Shown: positions 20,279 through 30,888, counted from the first letter of the stretch. The stretch: 64,000 nucleotides of DNA from SAR116 cluster bacterium AG-337-N21 (GCA_003282145.1 QBZZ01000006.1:1-64000), one strand, 5' to 3'. Notes: generated by a model not told the origin, from the letters alone. Made by a program: numbers and translations.

Positions 20279-20899
20279 TTAATTACCTAATTGAGAAGCG
20301 GACAATGCTCTTCTTGTAATTTCTTTGTAATTATGAACTTTTGAAGGAACTATCCAACTTCCTCCAACACATATTACATTTTTTTGACTTATCCATTGAG
20401 AAGCATTTTCCTCGTTTATTCCTCCAGTAGGACAAAATAATATACCTGGGAAAGGACCACTTAACGATTTTAAATAATTTATACCACCAGCGGCTTGGGC
20501 TGGAAAAAATTTAAATAACTTATATCCAAAGTCGAGTAATTTCATTATATCACTTGAATTAGAAACTCCAGGAAGAAATGGATAATCCATTTCAATCGCT
20601 TTTTTTGCTAACTCAGTAGTTGTGCCCGGGCTAACTGCAAAGGAAGCACCTGCATCTTTTACCGATTGTAAATCAATTTTATTTAAAACAGTGCCTGCTC
20701 CTATTTGAAGACTAGAAAACTTTTTAGATGCAACTTCTATCACCTGCAGAGCACAATCAGTTCTTAATGTAATCTCAACTGTTTTAAGATTACCTTTTAT
20801 TAATGCTTCGAATAAATAATCTATATTTTCAACCTTATTAATAGTTAATACAGGCATAACTGGTGACATTGAAAGGATGGATTTTATAGAATGATGCAT
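20279..20899 (-). CDS. eda: 2-dehydro-3-deoxy-phosphogluconate (KDPG) aldolase
   Basis: VEITLRTDCALQVI, IGAGTVLNKIDLQ, FLPGVSNSSDIM, KFFPAQAAGG, CPTGGINEENA. Confidence 0.88.
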   Translation of the reverse strand: MHHSIKSILSMSPVMPVLTINKVENIDYLFEALIKGNLKTVEITLRTDCALQVIEVASKKFSSLQIGAGTVLNKIDLQSVKDAGASFAVSPGTTTELAKKAIEMDYPFLPGVSNSSDIMKLLDFGYKLFKFFPAQAAGGINYLKSLSGPFPGILFCPTGGINEENASQWISQKNVICVGGSWIVPSKVHNYKEITRRALSASQLGN

Positions 20900-20993
20900 A
20901 TGTTTTCTAAAAATATGTTTTTTTATTTTATGTTTGTATTAAATATGTTGTTATACAAAAATCTTCAACAATTAATTAAATAAAGGTGTTTTT

Positions 20994-21965
20994 ATGAAAA
21001 TTTTGATAATGGGTGGAGCTGGCATGATTGGGCAAAAGTTGCTTAATCTTATTCTTAACAAAGGAGAATTAAGAGGTCAGAAAATAAGTGAAATCACATT
21101 ATTTGATATTATAGACGCACCTTTCCCAAAAAACACCTTAATTTCTATTATAACAAAAATAGGAGACATATCTGATCCTAAAGTAAGTAATGATCTGGTT
21201 TCGTCTGAACCAGACGTTATTTTTCATTTGGCAGCCATAGTTTCAGGACAGGCTGAACAAGAATTTGATTTAGGCTGGAACATCAATGCTAGGGGAAGTT
21301 GGGGATTATTTGATGCAGTAAGGCACAGAGGTGAAAGTTATTGTCCTAGAGTTGTCTTTACAAGTTCAATTGCTGTTTTTGGAGCACCATTTCCTGATCA
21401 AATACCTGACAATTTTTTTACTACCCCCCTTACTTCTTATGGAGCTCAAAAAGCAATTTCTGAACTTTTACTTGCTGATTATTCCAGAAAGGGAATGATT
21501 GACGGTATTTCAATAAGACTTCCAACCATATGTGTAAGGCCAGGAAAACCTAATTTAGCTGCATCAGGTTTCTTCTCTGGTATTATTAGAGAACCCTTAA
21601 ATGGAAAAGAAGCTATTTTACCAGTTAGCAAAAATGTAAGACATTGGCACGCCACACCTCGATCAGCTGCTGGTTTTTTAGTTCACGCTGCAGAAATAGA
21701 TACTGCAGATTTAAATAATAGAATTACACTAAATATGCCAGGCTTATCTGTAACTGTTCAAGAACAAATTGAGGCTTTAGAGAGAGTTGCCGGTAGCGAT
21801 GTAGTAAAATTAATTAAACACCAATCAGATCCTATCATAGAAAAAATAGTAAGCGGGTGGGCAAGAGATTTTGAAACTAAAAGATCTATCGATTTAGGTT
21901 TCAAAGCTGAAAGTAATTTTGATGAGATAATTAAAATCTACATTGAAGACGATTTAGAGAAATAA
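20994..21965 (+). CDS. denD: NAD-dependent epimerase/dehydratase family protein, D-erythronate dehydrogenase (DenD)-like
   Basis: MGGAGMIGQKLLNL, HLAAIVSGQAEQEFDLGWNINARGSW, YGAQKAISELLLADYSRKGMIDGISIRLPTICVRPGKPN. Confidence 0.78.
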   Translation: MKILIMGGAGMIGQKLLNLILNKGELRGQKISEITLFDIIDAPFPKNTLISIITKIGDISDPKVSNDLVSSEPDVIFHLAAIVSGQAEQEFDLGWNINARGSWGLFDAVRHRGESYCPRVVFTSSIAVFGAPFPDQIPDNFFTTPLTSYGAQKAISELLLADYSRKGMIDGISIRLPTICVRPGKPNLAASGFFSGIIREPLNGKEAILPVSKNVRHWHATPRSAAGFLVHAAEIDTADLNNRITLNMPGLSVTVQEQIEALERVAGSDVVKLIKHQSDPIIEKIVSGWARDFETKRSIDLGFKAESNFDEIIKIYIEDDLEK

Positions 21966-22001
21966 ACCTTAACTTATCAATTACATAATGGTGATAAAAT
22001 A

Positions 22002-25000
22002 ATGTGGCAATTTTGGATTGATAGAGGTGGAACTTTTACTGATATTGTAGCTAGAAAACCTGACGGTACAATTCTGATTGACAAACTTTTATCTGAAAAT
22101 GTGTTAATGTATAAAGATGCAGCGATTGCAGGTATAAAAAGAATTCTTAATTTAAAAAATGCAGATAAAATTCCTACTGATCAAATAGCTTCTGTGAAAA
22201 TGGGTACTACAGTTGCGACAAACGCCTTACTAGAAAGAAAAGGAGATAGAACTCTTCTATTAATAACTAAAGGATTTGGAGATTTATTAAGAATAGGTTA
22301 TCAAAATAGACCTTTATTATTTGATCTAAATATACAACTACCAGAATTGTTATATGATAGAGTGGTCGAAGTATCTGAAAGGTTGGATGCTAAAGGTAAA
22401 ATAATTACAAAACTTGACGAAAATCAAGTCAAGATAGCATTAAAAAAAGCAAAAAATGACGGTATAAATAGCGTTGCAATAGCATTTATGCACTCATATA
22501 TCAATCCTGATCATGAAAATATCATTGCTAAAATTGCTAAAAACGAAAATTTTGATCAAATTTCAGTTAGTCATAAGGTATCTCCTTTAATAAAATTAGT
22601 AAGTAGAGGTGATACAACCGTAGTCGATGCTTACCTATCTCCAATACTTCGTAGATACGTTAATCAAGTTTCTGAAGAACTTGAAGAAGACAAGTCTACA
22701 AAGTTGATGTTCATGCAATCAAATGGTGGATTGACCGATGCAAATCTATTTCAGGGTAAAGATGCTCTTTTGTCTGGTCCAGCTGGAGGTGTGGTCAGTA
22801 TGGTGCAAACTGGAAAACAAGCAGGATATGATAAATTAATTGGATTTGATATGGGTGGTACTTCCACAGATGTTTGTCATTTTGCAGGAGAATATGAACG
22901 TTCATTTGAAACTGAGTTAGCAGGTGTAAGAATTAGAGCACCTATGATGCAAATTAATACAGTAGCAGCTGGAGGTGGTTCAATACTTTCATTTAAGGAT
23001 GGTCGATTTCAGGTTGGACCTGAAAGCGCAGGAGCAATACCAGGACCGGCTTCTTACGGAAAAGACGGGCCATTGACTGTTACAGATTGTAATGTTTTAC
23101 TTGGAAAACTTCATCCTGAACATTTTCCTAATGTGTTTGGCAAAACTGGTGATAAACCTCTTAATGTTGAAATTGTAAGAACAAAATTTATAGCATTAGC
23201 CAAAGAAATTTCCGCTCAAACAAAAAAGCCAGAATTGGATATTATTTTCATGGCTGAAGGTTTTTTAAAAATTGCTGTCGAAAATATGGCTAACGCCATA
23301 AAAAAAATATCTATTCAAAAAGGTTATGACGTAACAAATTATACAATGAACTGTTTTGGTGGTGCAGGCGGTCAACATGCGTGCCATGTTGCGGATTCTC
23401 TTGGAATTTCAAAAGTTTTAATTCATCCATACGCAGGTGTTTTATCCGCCTATGGAATGGGACTAGCCGAAATTAGAAGTATTAGAGAAGGTCATCTAGA
23501 ACAAAATATTGAAGAAATTGAAAATGCTAAAACTTTAATAAGTAAATTATCATTAAAAGCGAAAGAAGATTTAACAAAACAAGGAATTGAAAATTCTTCG
23601 ATAAAATTAGTTAGACTTGCGTTTCTACATTATCAAGGTTCTCATCAAAATCTAGAAATTAATTTTGATACTGTTGAAAAAATGAGAGAAGCTTTTGAAC
23701 AAGAACATAAAAAAAGATTTGGATTTTTTGTTGATGGCAGAACAATTTTTGTTGAAATGATTACGGTTGAAGCCATAGGTAAAACCTCAGACAATAACAA
23801 ATTTTTAAATGTTTCCTCACGATCAAAAGTAGCTGCTCCAATAGCTCACAAAACAATGTATGTTGATAACAATAAAAACAGTGTTCCTATTTATAAGAGA
23901 TCAGACTTGAAGATTAAACAAAAAGTCATTGGTCCTGCTATCATATCTGAAGCAACTGGTACAAATGTAATTGAAAGAGGTTGGTTGGGATCATTAGATA
24001 AATATTATAATTTAATACTCAGTAGAGCTAAAGAAAAAAAGTCAGAGAAAGGATTAGGCACCTCTGTCGATTTAGTCATGTTAGAGGTGTTCAACAACCT
24101 TTTTATGAATATTGCTGAGCAAATGGGAGCTACATTAGCCAACACAGCATATTCAGTAAACATCAAAGAAAGATTAGATTTTTCTTGTGCTCTTTTTGAT
24201 AACTCCGGCGCACTAGTAGCTAATGCTCCTCACGTGCCTGTTCATCTTGGGTCCATGTCTGAAGCTATTAGAACAGTGATAAAATTAAATAAAAATGATA
24301 TATTTCCAGGAGATGTATTTGTTCTAAATGCTCCTTTTAATGGCGGAACGCATCTTCCTGACGTTACAGTTATTACTCCAGTTTTTGATAGTAATGGAAA
24401 ACAAATTACATTCTTTGTAGCTTCACGCGGACACCATGCGGACATTGGAGGTAAAACACCGGGTTCAGGTCCTCCCGACTCCAAACATATTGATGAAGAA
24501 GGTGTTCTGATAGATAATTTTAAAATGTTTGATAAAGGTGTATTTCGTGAGAGTGAAATCAGAAAAATTTTATCATCTGGAAGATATCCATGTAGAAATA
24601 TAGAACATAATATGGCTGATCTTGCAGCTCAAGTAGCTGCAAATAATACTGGTATAGTTGAAATTAATTCAATGATTGAGCAATTTGGTATTGAAACTGT
24701 TCATTCTTACATGAACCATGTTCAAGATAATGCTGAGGAATGTATAAGAAATGCAATTGTAAATTTAAGAGAAGGTAAATATGAGTACGAATTAGATAAT
24801 GGAGAATTCATTAGAGTAAAAATTACAATCGATAAAATTAAACGCGAAGCCACTATTGACTTCACTGGTACTGCTCCCAAAAATCCTTTCAATTATAATG
24901 CTCCTATGGCAGTTTGTCATGCTGTTATATTATATGTTTTTAGAACTTTAGTAGGTAGCAATATTCCTTTAAACGAGGGTTGCTTTAAACCTTTAAATAT

Positions 25001-25595
25001 AATTATTCCAAATAACTCAATGATAAATGCTAAATACCCATCTGCTGTAATTGCAGGAAACACTGAAGTGAGTCAATTGACGTGCAATGCCCTATTTGGT
25101 GCACTTGGAATCATAGCAGGTAGTCAAGCCACAATGAATAATTTTATTTGGGGAAACGATAAAATTCAAAATTATGAAACTATTTGTGGTGGAACTGGTG
25201 CTGGCCCAAATTTTCATGGAACTTCTGCTGTTCAAACGCATATGACCAATACTAGGAGTACAGACCCTGAAATTTTAGAGGCAAGATTTCCTGTTCGTTT
25301 AGAAGAGTATTCAATAAGAAAAAATTCAGGTGGCAAAGGGATGTTTAACGGAGGAGATGGTGTTACAAGAAAATTAAGATTTCTTGAACCAATGACAGTA
25401 ACAACATTATGTTCTCATCGAAGAGTTAAACCGTTTGGTGTTGATGGGGGAGAACCTGGGCAATGTGGAAAAGAATGGCTTGAAAAAGAGGATGGCGGAT
25501 TTATTAAACTTGAAGGTAATGATAGCTGCGAAGTAAAAGTAAATGATTTATTTGTAATAGAGACCCCAGGGGGTGGTGGTTTTGGATCAAAGTAA
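22002..25595 (+). CDS. 5-oxoprolinase, hydantoinase A/B fusion
   Basis: HyuA half (WIDRGGTFTDIVARKPDG, GFDMGGTSTDVCHFAGEYER) continuous with HyuB half (SVNIKERLDFSCALFD, VFVLNAPFNGGTHLPDVTVITPVF, ASRGHHADIGG). Confidence 0.9.
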   Translation: MWQFWIDRGGTFTDIVARKPDGTILIDKLLSENVLMYKDAAIAGIKRILNLKNADKIPTDQIASVKMGTTVATNALLERKGDRTLLLITKGFGDLLRIGYQNRPLLFDLNIQLPELLYDRVVEVSERLDAKGKIITKLDENQVKIALKKAKNDGINSVAIAFMHSYINPDHENIIAKIAKNENFDQISVSHKVSPLIKLVSRGDTTVVDAYLSPILRRYVNQVSEELEEDKSTKLMFMQSNGGLTDANLFQGKDALLSGPAGGVVSMVQTGKQAGYDKLIGFDMGGTSTDVCHFAGEYERSFETELAGVRIRAPMMQINTVAAGGGSILSFKDGRFQVGPESAGAIPGPASYGKDGPLTVTDCNVLLGKLHPEHFPNVFGKTGDKPLNVEIVRTKFIALAKEISAQTKKPELDIIFMAEGFLKIAVENMANAIKKISIQKGYDVTNYTMNCFGGAGGQHACHVADSLGISKVLIHPYAGVLSAYGMGLAEIRSIREGHLEQNIEEIENAKTLISKLSLKAKEDLTKQGIENSSIKLVRLAFLHYQGSHQNLEINFDTVEKMREAFEQEHKKRFGFFVDGRTIFVEMITVEAIGKTSDNNKFLNVSSRSKVAAPIAHKTMYVDNNKNSVPIYKRSDLKIKQKVIGPAIISEATGTNVIERGWLGSLDKYYNLILSRAKEKKSEKGLGTSVDLVMLEVFNNLFMNIAEQMGATLANTAYSVNIKERLDFSCALFDNSGALVANAPHVPVHLGSMSEAIRTVIKLNKNDIFPGDVFVLNAPFNGGTHLPDVTVITPVFDSNGKQITFFVASRGHHADIGGKTPGSGPPDSKHIDEEGVLIDNFKMFDKGVFRESEIRKILSSGRYPCRNIEHNMADLAAQVAANNTGIVEINSMIEQFGIETVHSYMNHVQDNAEECIRNAIVNLREGKYEYELDNGEFIRVKITIDKIKREATIDFTGTAPKNPFNYNAPMAVCHAVILYVFRTLVGSNIPLNEGCFKPLNIIIPNNSMINAKYPSAVIAGNTEVSQLTCNALFGALGIIAGSQATMNNFIWGNDKIQNYETICGGTGAGPNFHGTSAVQTHMTNTRSTDPEILEARFPVRLEEYSIRKNSGGKGMFNGGDGVTRKLRFLEPMTVTTLCSHRRVKPFGVDGGEPGQCGKEWLEKEDGGFIKLEGNDSCEVKVNDLFVIETPGGGGFGSK

Positions 25596-25622
25596 ACTTT
25601 GTCTTAAAACAAAACATCACAA

Positions 25623-27365
25623 TTAAATTGTATTCATAAAAACAACAAGATTTTTAATAATTTCTTTGTCTTGAATATGAAATCTATCAATTGTTTGCTC
25701 CCAGTCAGTATCTTTAAACTCACCTTTAAGAGATTGATATTCGCTACTTACTTTAATGTCTTGATTTAATTTTGACCTAGAATAAAGAATTAAAGCTAAT
25801 GACCTTGTATCCATTACCCTGATATCAAAACTTAGCTCCACTACTTTATTAAAATCCTCAGCAAAAAAGTATCCAAGTATTAAATCTTTGATCCTATTAT
25901 CTGAAGTTGATTGTCCTTGAGGAATGGGATCAAGCTCAAAAGCTTTATTAAGTAATTCCAACCCCTTATCAACTTTTCCTATTCTAACTAAAACTTCTCC
26001 ATATCCTGATAGTACTCTTGGATCATTTGGAACCATATTGAATGCTTTTCTTCCATGGTCTTCGGCTAGTATGTAGTCATGATTACTTAGATAAACGGCT
26101 GAAAGCATTCTATGACATTCAAAATCATTTTCGTTTAACTCTAAAGCTTTATCTATATTTTGTTTTGCATCAGCAAAAATTTCTTCCATTTTACGTTCAG
26201 AAAATCCTCTAAACATTGCTTGACCTAAAGTACAAACTTTCCATGCATAAGCTTGAGCGTTTCCAGCATCTGCTTCTATAGCTTTGTCAAAGTTTTGTAA
26301 CGCTTCTTGATTTGCTTCTTTGGTAAATTTGTGGTGATTCTCTTTACCTCTAAGCAAATACTCATATGAACTTATATTTTCTGTAGGCTTTCTTTTTGAA
26401 CGTTGCAATGAACTAATCTCAATCTCACCAAGTAAAGCAATCGATATTTTCCTAACAATTTCATCTTGTAGGTCAAAAATATCTTCTAAGACTCTGTCAT
26501 ATTTGTTACTCCAAATAATGCTTTCGTCATTCGCATCACTTAATTCAATATTTATTCTAACTCTTTTACCAGATGCTCTAATACCTCCAGTAACAATAAA
26601 ATCTAAATCAAATTTTTTGGAAAATTCTTTTATATCTTGATTTTCATCTTTAAAGTTAACACTCGTTTGTCTGGAAAGAATATCAAATTCTCGCATCATT
26701 GAAAATTCAGTAATTAGATCTTCAACTATTCCATCGACTAAAAAACCACTATCTTCGTCTTTACTGGTGTTTACAAATGGCAAAATTGCAAACTTGGGCT
26801 TTTTATTTACTGACGGGCTTGTTTTTTTAGATATTTTATTTTTACCATCACCTAAAATAGAAAAAACTTCAAAGTCACTAGAAATATTTTTTAATTCAAT
26901 TTTTCCTAATGAGTATATCTTTTGTTCAATTTTTTTATTAATTTGTTGGTTAACTACATCAGATATTAAAATTTCACCAACTGGAGACTGACTTTCTAAT
27001 CTAGCAGCAATATTGACACCATTACCATAAATGTTGTCACCTTCTATAATAATATCATCTAGATGGATGCCAACTCGCCATGAAAGTTTTGGGTTAACTT
27101 CTTCATTTTTGTTTCTATCTTTTATAGCGTTCTGAAATTCAATTGCTGCATTAGCGCTCCCAACAGGACTATCAAATTCTGCAATCACAGAATCACCTGC
27201 AGTATGAAATATCCTTCCAGAATATTTTGAAATTAACGGATCTATGATTTCACGACAAGCTTTTAAGCTCTCAAGAGTTTTTTCTTCTTGTTCTTCCATA
27301 TGTTTGCTAAAACTAACACAGTCTGTAGCTAAAATGGTCGCTAATTTTCTTTTTACTTGAGACAA
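25623..27365 (-). CDS. class III adenylate/guanylate cyclase with C-terminal TPR region
   Basis: KLATILATDCVSFSKHME, IFHTAGDSVIAEFDS, YGNGVNIAARLES; FAILPFVNTSKDEDSGFLVDGIVEDL middle region and TPR-like C-terminus. Confidence 0.85.
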   Translation of the reverse strand: MSQVKRKLATILATDCVSFSKHMEEQEEKTLESLKACREIIDPLISKYSGRIFHTAGDSVIAEFDSPVGSANAAIEFQNAIKDRNKNEEVNPKLSWRVGIHLDDIIIEGDNIYGNGVNIAARLESQSPVGEILISDVVNQQINKKIEQKIYSLGKIELKNISSDFEVFSILGDGKNKISKKTSPSVNKKPKFAILPFVNTSKDEDSGFLVDGIVEDLITEFSMMREFDILSRQTSVNFKDENQDIKEFSKKFDLDFIVTGGIRASGKRVRINIELSDANDESIIWSNKYDRVLEDIFDLQDEIVRKISIALLGEIEISSLQRSKRKPTENISSYEYLLRGKENHHKFTKEANQEALQNFDKAIEADAGNAQAYAWKVCTLGQAMFRGFSERKMEEIFADAKQNIDKALELNENDFECHRMLSAVYLSNHDYILAEDHGRKAFNMVPNDPRVLSGYGEVLVRIGKVDKGLELLNKAFELDPIPQGQSTSDNRIKDLILGYFFAEDFNKVVELSFDIRVMDTRSLALILYSRSKLNQDIKVSSEYQSLKGEFKDTDWEQTIDRFHIQDKEIIKNLVVFMNTI

Positions 27366-27487
27366 CTTTCAAATTCCATTTAAACAATTTAATTAATATA
27401 ATTAGATATCTCATTTCGTGAGTTAGACACAAATAAATAAACATTTTCATGTTAAAATTATTCTATAGTACAAAATAGAAAAATTAA

Positions 27488-27661
27488 ATGGATATTACAA
27501 AATACAAAAATAAAAACTTGATCTGCTTAAAAACTGGAACCAAAGCAAATATAATAAACTATTTTGATTATCAAAATGCTTTATTTGTTAAAGTTAATAT
27601 AAACGCTAAGTTTAATGATACTACACTTCAAGTTTTAAAAACAATAGAATTGGAGGAATGA
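27488..27661 (+). CDS. possible 57-aa small ORF
   Basis: MDITKYKNKNLICLKTGTKANIINYFDYQNALFVKVNINAKFNDTTLQVLKTIELEE*, in a 345-bp gap; below the ORF-track cutoff. Confidence 0.35.
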   Translation: MDITKYKNKNLICLKTGTKANIINYFDYQNALFVKVNINAKFNDTTLQVLKTIELEE

Positions 27662-27710
27662 AGAATGCAATTTAAGTTTGTTTAGATATCAATTTCGACA
27701 ATTTTTCGAT

Positions 27711-28952
27711 TTAAAAAAATGCTTGTATACCAGTTTGGGCCCTACCAAGAATTAATGCATGAACATCGTGAGTTCCTTCGTAGGTATTAACTGTTTCAAG
27801 GTTCATTAAATGTCTCATAACTTGATACTCTGCGTGAATACCATTTCCACCATGCATATCTCTGGACATTCTAGCTATATCAAGAGCTTTTCCACAATTA
27901 TTTCTTTTAATAAGAGAAATAGACTCTGGAGCCAAATTACCTTGATCAAATAATCTACCGACTTGCAAAGCAGCACCTAAGCCTAAAGTAATTTCAGTTT
28001 GCATGTCTGCTAGTTTCTTTTGTATTAATTGAGTTGCAGCTAGTGGCTTGCCAAATTGTTTTCTGTCTAGTGTATATAGACGTGCTCTAAACCAACAATC
28101 TTCCGCAGCACCCATAACACCCCAAGCTATACCGTATCTAGCCCTATTTAAACAACCAAAAGGTCCTTTAAGACCACTTACATTAGGCATGAGATTTTCT
28201 TCTGGAACAAATACGTTATCCATAACAATTTCACCTGTAATTGATGCACGTAAGGATAATTTCCCTTTGATTTTAGGAGCTGTTAATCCATCCATTCCCT
28301 TTTCTAGAATAAAGCCTTTTATGGCATCTCCGTGTTCTTTTGACTTTGCCCAAACAACAAAAACATCAGCTATTGGAGAGTTAGATATCCACATTTTAGA
28401 GCCTGACAACGAATATCCACCATTTACTTTGGTTGCTGTTGTTTTCATAGATCCTGGATCTGAACCAGCATCTGGTTCTGTTAAACCAAAACAACCAATT
28501 AATTTTCCCGATGCTAAACCAGGTAAGTATTTTTGTCTTTGATCTTCATTTCCATATGTATAAATTGGATGCATTACTAATGAAGATTGAACAGACATCA
28601 TAGATCTATATCCTGAATCTATACGTTCAACTTCTCTTGCGACTAGACCATATGATACGTATGAGGCTCCTGCACAACCGTACTTTTCAGGTATAGTAAT
28701 ACCTAAAAGACCTAACTCTCCCATTTCCTTGAAAATTTCTTTGTCTGTTTTCTCGTCTAAAAAAGCTTCTTCTACTCTGGGTAAAAGTTTTGATTGTGCA
28801 TAATCATGTGCAGTTGATTTAATAAGTTTCTCTTCTTCAGAAATAAGAGTGTCCAATAACAAAGGATCTTCCCAATTAAATTTAGGTTGGGAAGCTTTTG
28901 TATTTTTTAAATCAACAAAATTCTTTTCATTAGTATTGAGGGTAGAGTCCAT
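27711..28952 (-). CDS. gcdH: acyl-CoA dehydrogenase, glutaryl-CoA dehydrogenase-like
   Basis: [89 protein letters not shown]. Confidence 0.88.
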   Translation of the reverse strand: MDSTLNTNEKNFVDLKNTKASQPKFNWEDPLLLDTLISEEEKLIKSTAHDYAQSKLLPRVEEAFLDEKTDKEIFKEMGELGLLGITIPEKYGCAGASYVSYGLVAREVERIDSGYRSMMSVQSSLVMHPIYTYGNEDQRQKYLPGLASGKLIGCFGLTEPDAGSDPGSMKTTATKVNGGYSLSGSKMWISNSPIADVFVVWAKSKEHGDAIKGFILEKGMDGLTAPKIKGKLSLRASITGEIVMDNVFVPEENLMPNVSGLKGPFGCLNRARYGIAWGVMGAAEDCWFRARLYTLDRKQFGKPLAATQLIQKKLADMQTEITLGLGAALQVGRLFDQGNLAPESISLIKRNNCGKALDIARMSRDMHGGNGIHAEYQVMRHLMNLETVNTYEGTHDVHALILGRAQTGIQAFF

Positions 28953-29007
28953 GGTAATTCCTTATTTTTTTCATATATAGCCAATGTATAAAAATAAATC
29001 CATCATT

Positions 29008-29619
29008 TTATTGAGAGTTATTTAATTTTAATATATGCCTCTCAATAAATTCTAATCTGTCCTGTCCCCAATAAATTTGATCTTCTAATATGTATATTGG
29101 GGCTCCAAAAACATACTTATCAATCGCAATTTTAGTATATTCTTTAAACACATTTTCACATTCTTGACTTTTTGCTAAGGATAATAGGTCTTCCGAATTT
29201 AATTCTAATTTATCTGTAATATTTTTTAAAACATTCTCATCATCAACATTTAATTCTTCAACCCATAACGCATTCATTATATCACCTGCTAGTTGAAAAT
29301 CTTTATTAGTTCTTCTGATTTTAGCAGCAATTATCAATAAAGAAGGTAACAAAGATTTTGAAGGGAAAAATTTAGGCTCAGGAATAAGGTTTATATTAAG
29401 AAATTCTGCCCATCTTTTTAATTCTTGCAAACGTATCTTTTGTCTTTGTAAGGGTCGTTTGAAAACAGGAAGCCCGCCGCTAACAGGGAAAATTTCTCCA
29501 TAGTTAACAGGATACATATTTAGTTGGACATTAAATTCTTTTACTATGTTATTAACCCGATTGTGACCAAGAAAAGTCCACGGACTTCCATGACTCATAA
29601 AATAATCAATTTCTATCAT
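29008..29619 (-). CDS. 2-hydroxychromene-2-carboxylate isomerase-like (DsbA/thioredoxin fold)
   Basis: IDYFMSHGSPWTFLGHNR N-terminus and FGAPIYILEDQIYWGQDRLEFIERHI C-terminus. Confidence 0.8.
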   Translation of the reverse strand: MIEIDYFMSHGSPWTFLGHNRVNNIVKEFNVQLNMYPVNYGEIFPVSGGLPVFKRPLQRQKIRLQELKRWAEFLNINLIPEPKFFPSKSLLPSLLIIAAKIRRTNKDFQLAGDIMNALWVEELNVDDENVLKNITDKLELNSEDLLSLAKSQECENVFKEYTKIAIDKYVFGAPIYILEDQIYWGQDRLEFIERHILKLNNSQ

Positions 29620-29636
29620 CTTTTACCTTATTAGAA

Positions 29637-30005
29637 TTAATTACCAAATCCTGAACCTTCGACTTTATATTCATCTCTAGGTGGACTAAACACATCTAAT
29701 ACTTTAGCTCCTTCTGGTCCTCCAATGATACCATGATCAACTCCACCAGGTGTTTGCCAAAAATCTCCCTTATTGATCTCAATTTCTTCATTCCCTTGAA
29801 TTCTTATTCCAGACCCTTCTATTAAAAATCCCCATTGTTCTTGGGGATGTGAGTGAATTTTTCCCTTTGAATTGGGTTCAATTGTTACAATTGACAACAT
29901 TGCTTGATCTCCACAAAATATTCTGGTTGAAATACCCTCACCTAAAATTCTTTTGATTCCAGTATTTTCATCATTAACGTTATTAAAATAATTTTTCTGT
30001 GACAT
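29637..30005 (-). CDS. cupin domain protein
   Basis: IHSHPQEQWGFLIEGSGIRIQGNEEIEINKGDFWQTPGGVDHG; GGAG RBS supports start at 30005. Confidence 0.8.
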   Translation of the reverse strand: MSQKNYFNNVNDENTGIKRILGEGISTRIFCGDQAMLSIVTIEPNSKGKIHSHPQEQWGFLIEGSGIRIQGNEEIEINKGDFWQTPGGVDHGIIGGPEGAKVLDVFSPPRDEYKVEGSGFGN

Positions 30006-30024
30006 TCTTTTCTCCATAAAAAAA

Positions 30025-30888
30025 TTACATTGGTTTATCACCTGCAAATGTAATTCTGTGCATCAATCTTCTTTGGCCATGATAATCATTAATTGGATTG
30101 TGCATTGTGCATCTATTATCCCATATTGCTACAGAACCAGGTTTCCATTGAAATCTACATGTAAACTCAGATTTAATTTGGTGCTTAAATAAAAACTCTA
30201 GAATAGGTGTACTTTCTTCTTCAGTCATACCAACAAAGTTGGTTGTATGGGCTTCATTTACATAAAGTGATTTTTTCTTAGTTTCTGGATGTGTCCTTAC
30301 TACTGGATGAATTGCTTTTAATTCGTCACCTTTAAGGCCAACAGAAGCATGTTTCATAATATCAGATCTAGTTTTGGCAACTCTGGCCTTTCCTGATATA
30401 TTTACCGCTTCTAATGTATCTAAAAATTTTTTCATGCCATCTGATAAACTTTCATAAGCAAGGTACTGATTTGACCACTCAGTATCTCCGCCGTATTTAG
30501 GTATTTCAATTCCGTACAACATTGTACCCATTGGAGGTTCTGCTTGATATGTAGTATCACTATGCCAAATCCCTCCAAAATTATTTACATCTGTTTCTTT
30601 TTTTAATATTGGAGTAATTTCAGGAAAATCTTCTAAACTTTTTACAAATGGATATACAATTGGATTTCCAATTTTTTTTGCAAAAGCTTTCTGGGATTTA
30701 GGATCAAATTCTTGATCTCGGAAAAATATTACTTGATAGGTTAATAAAGCATCATATATCTCATTGACAACTTCTTCAGATAAGTCATCTGAAAGATTTA
30801 CATTTTCTATTTGAGCACCTAATGCTCCGGCAGTAGGAAAAACTTCAATATTTTGGAAATCTTTCTTTGTATTAAAATGTATATTCAT
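30025..30888 (-). CDS. TauD/TfdA family alpha-ketoglutarate-dependent dioxygenase
   Basis: WHSDTTYQAEPPMGTMLYGIEIP (HxD), WDNRCTMHNPINDYHGQRRLMHRITFAGD; AGGAG RBS upstream of ATG 30888. Confidence 0.88.
   Translation of the reverse strand: MNIHFNTKKDFQNIEVFPTAGALGAQIENVNLSDDLSEEVVNEIYDALLTYQVIFFRDQEFDPKSQKAFAKKIGNPIVYPFVKSLEDFPEITPILKKETDVNNFGGIWHSDTTYQAEPPMGTMLYGIEIPKYGGDTEWSNQYLAYESLSDGMKKFLDTLEAVNISGKARVAKTRSDIMKHASVGLKGDELKAIHPVVRTHPETKKKSLYVNEAHTTNFVGMTEEESTPILEFLFKHQIKSEFTCRFQWKPGSVAIWDNRCTMHNPINDYHGQRRLMHRITFAGDKPM

Noticed and set aside
28048-28542. 164-aa plus-strand ORF inside the gcdH-like gene
   Set aside because: Antisense to a clear acyl-CoA dehydrogenase; Pro/Ser-rich shadow translation.
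27711-28952. Acyl-CoA dehydrogenase as a 3-sulfinopropionyl-CoA desulfinase partner for the thiol dioxygenase
   Set aside because: Sequence fits glutaryl-CoA dehydrogenase strongly and it is about 8 kb from the dioxygenase.
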